64,000 nucleotides of DNA, from the NCBI GenBank assembly GCA_030682375.1, contig JAUXOL010000004.1, forward strand, positions 1 to 64,000, written 5' to 3'. The DNA is from Gallionella sp. (lineage in GTDB: Bacteria; Pseudomonadota; Gammaproteobacteria; Burkholderiales; Gallionellaceae). Below, piece after piece: positions 1 to 7,895 of this stretch (its first letter is position 1; every line of letters begins with the position of its first letter). The notes under the pieces were generated by a model. The model searched no databases, was not told where the DNA came from, and saw nothing but the letters and a program-made list of their open reading frames with translations. Made by a program: the position numbers and the translations under genes.

Positions 1-1
1 T

Positions 2-127
2 GATCGTGACTCCGAGGATGATCGTGACTCCGAGGATGATCGTGACTCCGAGGATGATCGTGACTCCAAGGATGATCGTGACTCCAAGGATGATCGTGAC
101 TCCAAGGATGATCGTGACTCCAATGTG
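2..127 (+). repeat. Seven tandem 18-bp repeats coding for an acidic hexapeptide
   Basis: Seven contiguous 18-bp units start at 2, 20, 38, 56, 74, 92 and 110. In the frame of the partial gene they read DRDSED three times, DRDSKD three times, then DRDSNV. The units differ almost only at the fifth codon (GAG, AAG or AAT), which suggests recent expansion by slippage or unequal exchange. The array runs off the left edge, so its full length is unknown. Confidence 0.9.
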
Positions 128-400
128 TCGATCGACGACGGTAGCCATGACCTGTTCAATCTTGGGGAGTTCTCCGATTCTCTGGGTGATGCAAATGGCG
201 GTGGCAGCTGGAATGAGATGATCGAAATCGACGTCATTTCCGGCAATGCAACTTCCGAGTACGGCGGCTGGACATCAGAAATCGATGGCCCTCAATCCGA
301 CAGTGGTCATCGCAGCTCTGACGAACTCAGGGATGCCGAGCACAAAGGCTCCGATAACCATAACGATAGTCTCGGAAATGACGATAAAATCGAGTGGTAA
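2..400 (+). CDS. C-terminal part of an acidic repeat protein (5' end outside the window)
   Basis: The frame is open from the first base and ends at a TAA at 398-400, so only about the last 132 residues are seen. The part begins with the DRDS-x-D repeats and continues as a low-complexity tail rich in Asp, Ser, Gly and Asn, ending in GNDDKIEW. It has no visible membrane anchor, LPXTG-like motif or clear RTX nonapeptides. Acidic repeats next to a Ser/Gly/Asp-rich end would suit a secreted or surface protein, but that is inference and no family is recognised. An internal ATG at 125 could mark a shorter product, but the repeats upstream stay in the same frame, so I treat them as coding. A strong terminator follows. 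Confidence 0.6.
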   Translation, partial: DRDSEDDRDSEDDRDSEDDRDSKDDRDSKDDRDSKDDRDSNVSIDDGSHDLFNLGEFSDSLGDANGGGSWNEMIEIDVISGNATSEYGGWTSEIDGPQSDSGHRSSDELRDAEHKGSDNHNDSLGNDDKIEW

Positions 401-426
401 TTCTTGAACCTGAGTAGTTGTACCAA

Positions 427-456
427 CGGGGTTCCTGTTACAGGAACCCCGTTTTT
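427..456 (+). terminator. Rho-independent terminator after the repeat-protein gene
   Basis: A perfect 11-bp stem (CGGGGTTCCTG at 427-437 with its complement at 441-451) has a TTA loop and is followed by five T. It lies 26 bp after the stop at 400 and before the ATG at 499, so the two genes are probably separate transcription units. Confidence 0.92.
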
Positions 457-498
457 ATCGTCAGCCTTTAGTTAATCTAGTCAAAAGAGATCAATGCC

Positions 499-2928
499 AT
501 GGGCATCATCAAAAAAATTATTTATCGCGAAAACATCTTGGGGAAACCGCGGCACCGTTCGTTGTTTCTTGATATGGAAGAGAACATCCATATCCACTAT
601 CGGGATCTGCGAATCGAATTGAGCCGTGGTGAGTTCGAGGAAATCGCAAAGATATTTGCGAAGCAATCTCAGGAACTACAAACCATCATTGACGAGAAAG
701 ACTACCAGGATGGGAAGTTCGCCAATGCCAATCAGGATGATGTACGTATCTGGACGGAGTCCAGGCTCAACCACGATGTTAAATATCATCCGCAAAGATT
801 CTCGCTAGAAGAGTGCACAGATGGCTACCACCTGCACTATCGCAACTACAAGCTATTGATTGACTCCGCCGAATTTCGCCAAATCGCAGGCTTGTTCAAG
901 CAACTCGACGTGGATAGCCCATATGCGGCAAGTTATGAAGAGGTGCTGAACCTGCTTGAGGCCAACGACATCGACTTCATGCTGGATGCAGGAAATGTGC
1001 CGAACGAAATCCTGTCGATTGCCGTCGCGCAGTATCACTATTCGAAAACCGGCTCCATTCTCAAATGTGTCGGCTTCAGCCAGCAATCTGCGGGCGAATT
1101 CGTCGGCCAACGACTGAAGGTCAAGATCAAGGCCGACAACCAGCACCAAGTGGCCGATTACAAACGCATCCGCGCGATCAGTAAAACTATCCGGCTGGTC
1201 GATCATCTCTCATCCGGTTCCTTATCCATCGACGGCAATGAACTGAATCAGATCAACTGCCAGATCATGGATCTGTATTCCGCGATCAAAGCCGGACAGA
1301 AACTGCATGTCGAACTGGATCACCACCTATGGCTCTATTCGACCGACAGCAAGCAAGTGATATTCCCATACAGTCCAGCGCCCTGCTCGGGACCGGAAGC
1401 CGCCGAGGCGATGTATAAAGCATGGCGTATGCAGCTGGAGCACTTCAAGTTGCACTTCATCAAACCCGCCAAGCTCGCCTTTCCTCAGGCCGCACAGCCG
1501 GTATTGCACGCACGAATCGCCGAGACACTGCGCAAGGAAGTCGCCTCGTACGCGGCCGTCGAGAAGATATACCTGATGGGTTCGGCAACCCGCGGCGACA
1601 TGGGCAAATATCTTGTGCCATTCGTTTATGGAAAATGGGTGAAACTGGGTTCCGATGTGGATATCTTGGTGGAACTAAACCCCGCGCGCGAAGCCGATAT
1701 CCCCGGACACTGGACCCTGACCAACAATCAGCCTTCGAACCATTCCGCCATTTACCATGTCGCCGAAATCCCACTCGCCGAAGATACGAGAAAATGGTCT
1801 GAGCAATATCCGAACATCAAGTTCTCGCACCACATCATCGATGCTTACGTATTCATCCCGTCCAGGCAACGCGAGGAAGAAAAGAACGAATTCCTGCGCA
1901 AGTTCAATGCCCAATTGTTCTATGACCGAGCCCGCGACGGGGCGATCAGCCCAGGAGAAGAGGAAGAACGAATCGCAGCTAGGTTAACCGAACTGTATGC
2001 GATGCCTAAGGTCTCCGTAGAGAAGATGCATGTTCAAACCGAAAATGCACTGTACAAAGTGTTTGCGGATAAACACGACTACATACTCAAACTTTTCAAG
2101 GTGTCGGGTAACTACAGCACCACCCGTATTGCCGAACATGTTGCCTACGAAGGAAGGCTGATCACACAGTTAAAAAAACGCGGCATCTCGACTGCAGCTG
2201 TGATCAACAGCAACAAGTCACCAGAAGTGACCATCGAAGGTCTCCCCGCCATGTTGTTCGAGCGACTCTCCGGCAGCGCACAGCAACGGCCTGACTACCC
2301 TATGGACAAGATATGCGCGGCGCTTGCCGACATACACCTGACTCAGGCCGACAAACCGCTGAAACTCGATAAAACATTCGCCTTCGACGACATCTGCATG
2401 ATCTGGCTACCGGAATTCCACAACTATCTGAAAAAGCCGGAACTCAGCACAGAAATCGTCGGCGCATTCACGAAACTGGTGCCGATATTCGAGCCTTATA
2501 GCCATGGGGCATTACGCGGACAGCTTTATGCCCGCAGCATAGACGTGCACAACCACGGAGACGTTTCGCCAAAAAACGTCATCATCGACAGCGACGGCCA
2601 AGCGAACTTCTTCGACTTCAACAATGCATTCTTCGGCTCGCGGATGGCTGACGTGCTGGATGGCGCATTCGAGTTTTCATTGGGAGAACAATATATCCAC
2701 ATGGCGGATTTCGCCCGCTTCGACGCCTTTATCGCGAACTATTCCGAACGCTATCCGCTGACGGTTGAGGAGCGCGACGACCTTGCGCAATGGATCGGCT
2801 TGGTAGGACTGATCAAGTTCATCAAGGAGATCCGCGTCCTACTGCAAAGACCGGGAAGCCAATTGCGCACCAAGCGCGCGCTGTTAATCGCGCAATTCAT
2901 CTTGTTGCGCGGCGACAAGCACTGTTAA
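499..2928 (+). CDS. Nucleotidyltransferase-kinase fusion protein (pol-beta NTase plus APH/choline-kinase-like domain)
   Basis: Predicted 809-residue soluble protein. Two related N-terminal segments, near residues 28-50 and 113-137, share an I/H-x-H-Y-R-x-y pattern followed by S-x-E-F-x-x-I-A, indicating an internal duplication of an unrecognised domain. Near 361-391 the motifs GSATRG and SDVDILVE mark a DNA polymerase beta-type nucleotidyltransferase. Near 540-760 is an aminoglycoside/choline-kinase-like fold with HGDVSPKN at about 686-693 and FFDF near 704-707, the usual catalytic and metal-binding loops. The fusion therefore looks able both to transfer a nucleotidyl group and to phosphorylate a small alcohol or sugar, but the substrate cannot be told. 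No signal peptide or membrane segment is seen. ATG 499 has only a weak purine-rich ribosome site. It is preceded by a terminator and faces the ZIP gene. Confidence 0.75.
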   Translation: MGIIKKIIYRENILGKPRHRSLFLDMEENIHIHYRDLRIELSRGEFEEIAKIFAKQSQELQTIIDEKDYQDGKFANANQDDVRIWTESRLNHDVKYHPQRFSLEECTDGYHLHYRNYKLLIDSAEFRQIAGLFKQLDVDSPYAASYEEVLNLLEANDIDFMLDAGNVPNEILSIAVAQYHYSKTGSILKCVGFSQQSAGEFVGQRLKVKIKADNQHQVADYKRIRAISKTIRLVDHLSSGSLSIDGNELNQINCQIMDLYSAIKAGQKLHVELDHHLWLYSTDSKQVIFPYSPAPCSGPEAAEAMYKAWRMQLEHFKLHFIKPAKLAFPQAAQPVLHARIAETLRKEVASYAAVEKIYLMGSATRGDMGKYLVPFVYGKWVKLGSDVDILVELNPAREADIPGHWTLTNNQPSNHSAIYHVAEIPLAEDTRKWSEQYPNIKFSHHIIDAYVFIPSRQREEEKNEFLRKFNAQLFYDRARDGAISPGEEEERIAARLTELYAMPKVSVEKMHVQTENALYKVFADKHDYILKLFKVSGNYSTTRIAEHVAYEGRLITQLKKRGISTAAVINSNKSPEVTIEGLPAMLFERLSGSAQQRPDYPMDKICAALADIHLTQADKPLKLDKTFAFDDICMIWLPEFHNYLKKPELSTEIVGAFTKLVPIFEPYSHGALRGQLYARSIDVHNHGDVSPKNVIIDSDGQANFFDFNNAFFGSRMADVLDGAFEFSLGEQYIHMADFARFDAFIANYSERYPLTVEERDDLAQWIGLVGLIKFIKEIRVLLQRPGSQLRTKRALLIAQFILLRGDKHC

Positions 2929-2965
2929 CGCTGCGGGTCTTCGCGACCGACAGTGCCCGTCTGGA

Positions 2966-3730
2966 TCAAGCGTGCACGAATAGCCCCATGGTATAGATGG
3001 TCGCCACACCGGCGCCGATCAGCACCACCTGCTGCAGCGTGTCGCGCAATTGCGCTCGTTTGTGCAATCCGGGGATCAGATCGGCCACCGCAACATAGAG
3101 CATGCTTGCCGCCGCCAGCGACAGCAGCGTCGGCACGATCTCCTGCACCGACTGTAACGCGAAATAAGCCAGCACGCCGCCGACCAGCGTTGCCAAACTG
3201 GACAGCAGGTTAACGCCCAAAGCCTGCATCTTGCTGTAGCCGGAATGCAGCAGGATCAGGAAATCGCCGACTTCTTGGGGTATCTCGTGCGCGATGATCG
3301 CCAGTGCGGTGACGATGCCCAGATTCACATCGGTCAGGAATGCCGCCGCGATGATGATACCGTCGACGAAGTTATGGAAGGTGTCGCCAACCATGATCAT
3401 CGTGCCGCTGCGTCCGTGCACATGCGCCTCCGGATCGTGCACCTCGCAATGGTCGTGATGGCAGTGACGCCACAGCAGCACTTTCTCCAGCGTGAAGAAC
3501 AGCAGAATGCCGACCAGCACCGTGCCGCTCACCTTCGCCATGTCCCCGCTCAGTTCGACCGCCTCCGGCAGGATGTTGAGAAACACTGCCCCCAGCAATG
3601 CACCGATGGCATAGCTGACCAGCGCATTGATCCACTTCATGCTCGCATTCAACGCGAACAACGCGGCGCCAAGTACGCTCAGCACTCCGCCGAAGATACT
3701 GGCCGCAATGATCCAGAGCAGAACAGACAT
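2966..3730 (-). CDS. ZIP family divalent metal transporter
   Basis: 254-residue inner-membrane protein with about eight hydrophobic helices. HNFVDG at 119-124 (helix 4) and HEIPQE at 148-153 (helix 5) are the paired metal-binding motifs of ZIP transporters. A His-rich loop at about 89-105 (WRHCHHDHCEVH and further His) between helices 3 and 4 is typical of metal-sensing or capture loops. The family moves Zn, Fe(II) or related divalent cations into the cytoplasm; which metal is used here cannot be judged from sequence. It is closest in style to the GufA/ZupT-like bacterial members. It converges on the upstream fusion gene, 37 bp apart, and no regulator is adjacent. Confidence 0.9.
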   Translation of the reverse strand: MSVLLWIIAASIFGGVLSVLGAALFALNASMKWINALVSYAIGALLGAVFLNILPEAVELSGDMAKVSGTVLVGILLFFTLEKVLLWRHCHHDHCEVHDPEAHVHGRSGTMIMVGDTFHNFVDGIIIAAAFLTDVNLGIVTALAIIAHEIPQEVGDFLILLHSGYSKMQALGVNLLSSLATLVGGVLAYFALQSVQEIVPTLLSLAAASMLYVAVADLIPGLHKRAQLRDTLQQVVLIGAGVATIYTMGLFVHA

Positions 3731-3805
3731 GTGATTCTTTCGAAGAAGTCAGGGGCGTGGATTATAGCCGGTTGATGCGCGAATCACAGGATGACTGCAT
3801 GCGTC

Positions 3806-4540
3806 TTAGGCCAGCCAGATAAAGCTGCCCATGCGCCCGGTCACGCCGTCGCGCCGGTAGGAGTAGAAGTCGTCCCTCTCGCGGAAGGTGCAGTGGCCTC
3901 CGCCGTAGATCCTGGTGATGCCGAGCGCATCGAGCCGCATTCGTGCAAGCGCATGGATATCGGCGAACCACTTGCCGGATTGACCGGGGACGAAAGCGGC
4001 CGCAGCCTGTGGGTCGGTGGCGAGGAACACCGCGCGTACCTCGTCGCCGACCTCGAACGCATCCGGCCCGATCGCCGGTCCCAGCCAGGCCATCAGCTTA
4101 TGCGGCTCAACCGCCATCTCGCACACTGTGGCCTCGATCACCCCGGCCGCCAGCCCTTTCCAGCCGGCATGTGCCGCGCCGACCACCGTACCCTGCTCGT
4201 CGCACAACAGCACCGGCAGGCAATCGGCGGTCATCACGACGCAGACCGAACCGCGCTGTCTGGCGATGCAGGCGTCGGCCTGAACACGACAGCCTGCCAT
4301 GTCCGCACTCGCGACCGCCGTTCCATGCACCTGTTCCAGCCATACCGGCTCACTGGGCAACAAGGTGTTGAGCAGCATGCGATTACGCGCCACCGCCAGC
4401 GGCGCATCGCCGACATGGCTGCCGAGATTCAGGCTGTCGTAGGCGGCTGTGCTCACGCCGCCATGACGCGTGGTCTGCAACGTCCTGACGTTGGCGGGCG
4501 CGGGCCAATCCGGAACGATGCAGTGCTCACGCAGGCTCAT
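3806..4540 (-). CDS. pgeF: PgeF/YfiH-type multicopper-like purine nucleosidase or peptidoglycan editing factor
   Basis: 244 residues from the ATG at 4540, which overlaps the end of rluD by 14 bp; an upstream in-frame extension adds 19 residues without family character. The family signatures are present: WLEQVHG at 67-73, TADCLP at 104-109, and AHAGWKG at 123-129, giving the His-Cys-His metal site (H72, C107, H124). Members were long called laccase-domain or polyphenol oxidase proteins. In E. coli YfiH limits wrong amino acids in peptidoglycan precursors, and homologues act on purine nucleosides. The rluD-pgeF (yfiH) order is a common proteobacterial pair, and the overlap here suggests translational coupling. 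Confidence 0.93.
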   Translation of the reverse strand: MSLREHCIVPDWPAPANVRTLQTTRHGGVSTAAYDSLNLGSHVGDAPLAVARNRMLLNTLLPSEPVWLEQVHGTAVASADMAGCRVQADACIARQRGSVCVVMTADCLPVLLCDEQGTVVGAAHAGWKGLAAGVIEATVCEMAVEPHKLMAWLGPAIGPDAFEVGDEVRAVFLATDPQAAAAFVPGQSGKWFADIHALARMRLDALGITRIYGGGHCTFRERDDFYSYRRDGVTGRMGSFIWLA

Positions 4541-5513
4541 GGCTGGCCTCGCGTATCTGACGCAACAACTGCTGCATATCCTCCGGTAACGGCGCATGCC
4601 ACTCCATCGTCTCGCCGGTCACCGGGTGTTCCAGCGCCAGCCGGGTCGCATGCAGCGCCTGGCGGGGAAATCCGTGCAGCAACTCGCGCAACGCCGCCGG
4701 ACATTTCGGCGGTCCTTTCATATACACGCTGTCGCCGACCAGCGGATGGCCGATGAAAGCCATATGCACGCGGATCTGGTGGGTGCGTCCGGTTTCCAGG
4801 CGGCAACGCAACAAGGTGCAGCCGGGAAACTTCTCCTCGACCAGATAATGCGTAACCGCGGGCTTGCCCCCCTCCACCACCGCCATCTTGACGCGCTGGG
4901 TCGGGTGGCGATCAATAGGCTCATCCACATATCCGCCATGGCGCAACTCGCCCCATGCCAGCGCAAGGTATTCACGCTTCACGCTGCGTGCCTGCAGTTG
5001 ACGCACCAGCGCGGTCTGCGCGATCAGCGTCTTGGCCACCACCAGCAGGCCACTGGTGTCCTTGTCCAGACGATGCACGATGCCTGCGCGAGGCACGCCT
5101 TCCAGTTGCGGCGCATGGTGCAGCAGCGCGTTGAGCAGCGTGCCTTCCCAGTTGCCGCTGCCCGGATGCACCACCAGCCCGACCGGCTTGTTGATCACCA
5201 GCAACGCATCGTCCTCGTACACGATGTCGAGCGCGATATCCTCGGCGGCATAGGGCTGCTCAGCGGGATGAGACTGCGGCGACACCGCGACAGCCTCGCC
5301 CCCCCACACCTTGAACTTCGCCGCGACGGTCTTCCCGTCTAGAGTCGCCAACCCGTCTGTAATCCATTCCTGCAGGCGGCTGCGCGAATATTCCGGCAGC
5401 AATCTGACCAGCGCCTGGTCGAAACGCATACCGGCGCAATCGTCCGGAATGACGAAATGGAGCATCGGAGTGTTTAAGTTATAATCGTGCAAATTTTTTT
5501 CGGATTCAGTCAT
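4527..5513 (-). CDS. rluD: 23S rRNA pseudouridine synthase RluD
   Basis: Up to 328 residues. An N-terminal S4 RNA-binding domain (about 27-80) is followed by the RluA-family catalytic domain with HRLDKDTSGLL at 147-157; Asp150 is the expected catalytic residue. The known role is isomerising uridines 1911, 1915 and 1917 in helix 69 of 23S rRNA. The ATG at 5513 overlaps the bamD start codon on the other strand. A second ATG at 5465 (residue 17, MLHFVIPDD) is a plausible alternative start, because the probable bamD -10 box at 5480-5485 lies in the stretch between the two. The gene is followed by pgeF with a 14-bp overlap. Confidence 0.93.
   Translation of the reverse strand: MTESEKNLHDYNLNTPMLHFVIPDDCAGMRFDQALVRLLPEYSRSRLQEWITDGLATLDGKTVAAKFKVWGGEAVAVSPQSHPAEQPYAAEDIALDIVYEDDALLVINKPVGLVVHPGSGNWEGTLLNALLHHAPQLEGVPRAGIVHRLDKDTSGLLVVAKTLIAQTALVRQLQARSVKREYLALAWGELRHGGYVDEPIDRHPTQRVKMAVVEGGKPAVTHYLVEEKFPGCTLLRCRLETGRTHQIRVHMAFIGHPLVGDSVYMKGPPKCPAALRELLHGFPRQALHATRLALEHPVTGETMEWHAPLPEDMQQLLRQIREASHEPA
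5480..5485 (+). promoter_or_regulatory. Probable -10 box for bamD
   Basis: A consensus TATAAT lies 26 bp upstream of the bamD ATG. No good -35 is seen at 16-18 bp spacing. The box lies inside the longer reading of divergent rluD, which favours the shorter rluD start at 5465. Confidence 0.5.
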
Positions 5514-6306
5514 GCGCCATAGTTTAGCCGTAATCCTGCTGTTGACGTTAACTGCCTGCAGCTTGCTCGATCCTTTACCGAGCGGAGAGCCGACCGCCCT
5601 GCTGTCCGCCGAACAACTCTACGATCAGGCCAAGACCGAATTGGACGACGGCAACTACAGCACCGCCGTCACGCTATACGAGAAACTGCAGTCCCGCTAT
5701 CCCTACGGACGCTATGCGCAGCAGGCGCTGATGGAAGCAGCCTATGCCAATTATCGCCAAGGCGAATCCGAGGCAGCAATTTCCGCCGCCGATCGCTTCA
5801 TCAAGCAATACCCCAACCACCCGCATATCGACTACGCCTATTACGTCAAGGGACTGGCCAATTTCGGCGGCGAGATCAGCCTCCTGAAGTCGCTGGGCGG
5901 ACAGGACCCCACCGAACGCGATCCCAAGGCGGCTCAGGCAGCCTTCGCCGCATTCAAGGATCTGGTGACGCGCTTCCCGAACAGCAAATATGCGCCCGAC
6001 TCCAGGTTGCGCATGCAATACCTGTCGAACGCGCTGGCTCAATACGAACTGCATGTCGCGCGCTACTACCTGCGCCGCGGCGCGCATATCGCCGCGGCCA
6101 ACCGCGCCCAAGGCGTGCTGAGCCAATATCCCAACAGCCCGTCGACGCACGATGCGCTGGAAATCATGGTGCAGTGCTACGACGCGATGGGCATGACCGA
6201 CTTGCGCGACGACGCCAAGCGCGTGCTGGCCAAGAACACCGCCGGTGGCAAGGTCCCGTCAGACAAACCCTTAATGGAAAAAACCTGGTGGCAATTCTGG
6301 AAATAA
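5512..6306 (+). CDS. bamD: Outer membrane assembly lipoprotein BamD
   Basis: 264 residues. A short type II signal peptide ends in the lipobox LTAC with Cys16 as the lipidation site. The remainder holds tetratricopeptide-like helices, starting with AEQLYDQAKTELDDGNY and including the family phrase QSRYPYGRYAQQA. BamD is the essential periplasmic scaffold of the BAM complex, docking BamA to insert beta-barrel proteins in the outer membrane. It starts head-to-head with rluD, and the next gene overlaps its 3' end. Length and architecture match the family, and the C-terminal WWQFWK is typical. Confidence 0.95.
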   Translation: MRHSLAVILLLTLTACSLLDPLPSGEPTALLSAEQLYDQAKTELDDGNYSTAVTLYEKLQSRYPYGRYAQQALMEAAYANYRQGESEAAISAADRFIKQYPNHPHIDYAYYVKGLANFGGEISLLKSLGGQDPTERDPKAAQAAFAAFKDLVTRFPNSKYAPDSRLRMQYLSNALAQYELHVARYYLRRGAHIAAANRAQGVLSQYPNSPSTHDALEIMVQCYDAMGMTDLRDDAKRVLAKNTAGGKVPSDKPLMEKTWWQFWK

Positions 6307-6848
6307 ACTATTGCCCCTCCTGCGGCGCAGCGGTCGAGCTGCGCTGCCCGGACGACGACAATCGTCCGCGCCACATCTGCACAGCCTGCGGAACGATCCA
6401 CTACCAGAATCCCAACATGGTGATCGGCTCCATTCCCGAATGGGAAGACAAGATCCTGCTATGCCGCCGCGCGATCGAGCCGCGCCACGGCCTGTGGACA
6501 CTGCCCGGCGGTTTCATGGAGAACGGCGAGTCCACCACCGAAGCGGCGATCCGGGAGACCCTGGAAGAAGCCAACGCACGCATCGAGATCGGCGACCTGT
6601 ATTCGATGTACAGCCTGCCCTACATCAACCAAGTGCACCTGCTGTTCCGTGCCCGGCTGCTCGACCTCGACTTCGGACCGGGTCCGGAAAGCCTGGAAGT
6701 CAGGCTATTCGCCGAAAACGAGATCCCTTGGGACGAGATCGCGTTCCGCCCGATCAAGTACAGCCTCGAGCACTATTTCGCCGATCGCCGCAAAAATCAT
6801 TTCAGCTTCCACATCGGCGCCCTGGAACGTCCTCCCCTCCCTGCCTGA
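6288..6848 (+). CDS. Nudix hydrolase with N-terminal zinc ribbon
   Basis: About 186 residues. An N-terminal C-x2-C ... C-x2-C ribbon (YCPSCG and CTACG) is followed by a complete Nudix box beginning GGFMENGES and containing RETLEE, which binds the metal and cleaves nucleoside diphosphate-X bonds. Zinc-ribbon Nudix enzymes are often ADP-ribose or NADH pyrophosphatases, but the substrate is not determined here. The start is uncertain: GTG 6288 is the best in-frame candidate just before the ribbon and overlaps bamD by 19 bp. No ATG stands near the domain, and the longer upstream reading is out-of-frame bamD. Translational coupling to bamD is likely. Confidence 0.85.
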   Translation: MAILEINYCPSCGAAVELRCPDDDNRPRHICTACGTIHYQNPNMVIGSIPEWEDKILLCRRAIEPRHGLWTLPGGFMENGESTTEAAIRETLEEANARIEIGDLYSMYSLPYINQVHLLFRARLLDLDFGPGPESLEVRLFAENEIPWDEIAFRPIKYSLEHYFADRRKNHFSFHIGALERPPLPA

Positions 6849-6865
6849 CACAAAATCAGGCGACT

Positions 6866-6894
6866 TTGCCGAAAGCCTCCCGGCCCGATATAAT
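6866..6894 (+). promoter_or_regulatory. Sigma-70-type promoter for mlaA
   Basis: TTGCCG at 6866-6871 and TATAAT at 6889-6894 are separated by 17 bp, a near-consensus arrangement 31 bp before the mlaA ATG. It lies just after the Nudix stop codon, so mlaA probably has its own transcript. Confidence 0.7.
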
Positions 6895-6925
6895 CGCGTC
6901 ACACTCTATTGTGCCAAGAAGAAAA

Positions 6926-7828
6926 ATGAAAACCTCCCGACTCTTCATCGCGCTCGCCGCCATCGCCCTGACCAGCGGTTGCGCCGCACCGCGCGCAAGC
7001 ACGGCTTCCGATCCGCTGGAGTCGTTCAATCGCGGCGTCTACCAGTTCAACGATACAGTGGACAAAGCCATCGCCAAGCCCGTCGCACAGGGCTACGATG
7101 CGGTGATGCCGCTTCCCGGCAAGATGATGGTGCGCAACTTCTTCTCCAATCTGGACGATGTCATCGTCACGGCCAACGACCTGCTGCAATTGAAATTCAA
7201 CCAAGCCGCCTCCGACGGCTCTCGCTTCCTGTTCAATAGTACGTTCGGCATATTCGGACTGCTCGAAGTCACCTCCCGCCTAGAGAAACACGACGAGGAT
7301 TTCGGCCAGACGCTCGGCTACTGGGGCATAGGCAACGGACCGTACCTCGTGCTGCCGTTGCTCGGCCCGAGCACGCTGCGCGACGGTGTCGGCCTATATG
7401 TGGACGGCCGTCCCAGCAAGCTGCGTCGCGTAAGCCACATGCGCAGCCGCAACCAGTTGTACATCACCAAGGGCATCAGCCGCCGCGCCGAATTGCTGGC
7501 GCAGGAGAAGGTCCTCGACGAGGCGGTGATCGACCGCTACGCATTCATCCGCGACGCCTATCTGCTGCGCCGCCAGAGCCAAGTCCACGACGGTAACCCG
7601 CCGCGCGAGAAGTACGACGAATACGACGAGGAAGAGGACACCAAACTGAAACCGGCACCGACTCCTGCGACTCCATCTTCCAGTCTGGAACTGGAGCCGT
7701 CCGTCCAGTCTGCGGCTATCGAAACCAAACAACCCGTGTTGCCCGCTGCCGAACCGCATGCCAGATTCGACACTCCTCGCCGCAATATCCTCAAAGTGTG
7801 GGTGGCACAGCAAGACGTCATCCGTTAA
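6926..7828 (+). CDS. mlaA: MlaA/VacJ family phospholipid-transport lipoprotein
   Basis: 300 residues from ATG 6926; longer readings run into the out-of-frame Nudix region. A signal peptide with TSGC places the lipidated Cys at about residue 19. The family core follows: DPLESFNRGVYQFND, then an NFFSNLDD region, LGYWGIGNGPYLVLP and GPSTLRDGVG. MlaA sits in the outer membrane as a ring with porins and removes phospholipids from the outer leaflet, passing them to periplasmic MlaC. The last ~90 residues, rich in Glu, Asp, Pro and Ser, are a variable tail beyond the conserved domain. The other mla genes are not adjacent. A promoter precedes it and a bidirectional terminator follows. Confidence 0.93.
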   Translation: MKTSRLFIALAAIALTSGCAAPRASTASDPLESFNRGVYQFNDTVDKAIAKPVAQGYDAVMPLPGKMMVRNFFSNLDDVIVTANDLLQLKFNQAASDGSRFLFNSTFGIFGLLEVTSRLEKHDEDFGQTLGYWGIGNGPYLVLPLLGPSTLRDGVGLYVDGRPSKLRRVSHMRSRNQLYITKGISRRAELLAQEKVLDEAVIDRYAFIRDAYLLRRQSQVHDGNPPREKYDEYDEEEDTKLKPAPTPATPSSSLELEPSVQSAAIETKQPVLPAAEPHARFDTPRRNILKVWVAQQDVIR

Positions 7829-7842
7829 CCAACTCCGCGTCC

Positions 7843-7877
7843 AACGAAAAAGGCCCGCAATGCGGGCCTTTTTCGTT
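7843..7877. terminator. Bidirectional terminator between mlaA and htpX
   Basis: A 35-bp near-perfect palindrome has a GGCCCGCA stem core, flanked by AAAAA on one side and TTTTT on the other. It lies 14 bp after mlaA and 18 bp after htpX on the opposite strand, so it can serve both convergent genes. Confidence 0.92.
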
Positions 7878-7895
7878 GTGACAACACTCGCTCGA

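Noticed and set aside
2-127. CRISPR-like repeats at the left edge
   Set aside because: The 18-bp units are contiguous with no spacers and are in frame with the coding sequence, so they are coding tandem repeats.
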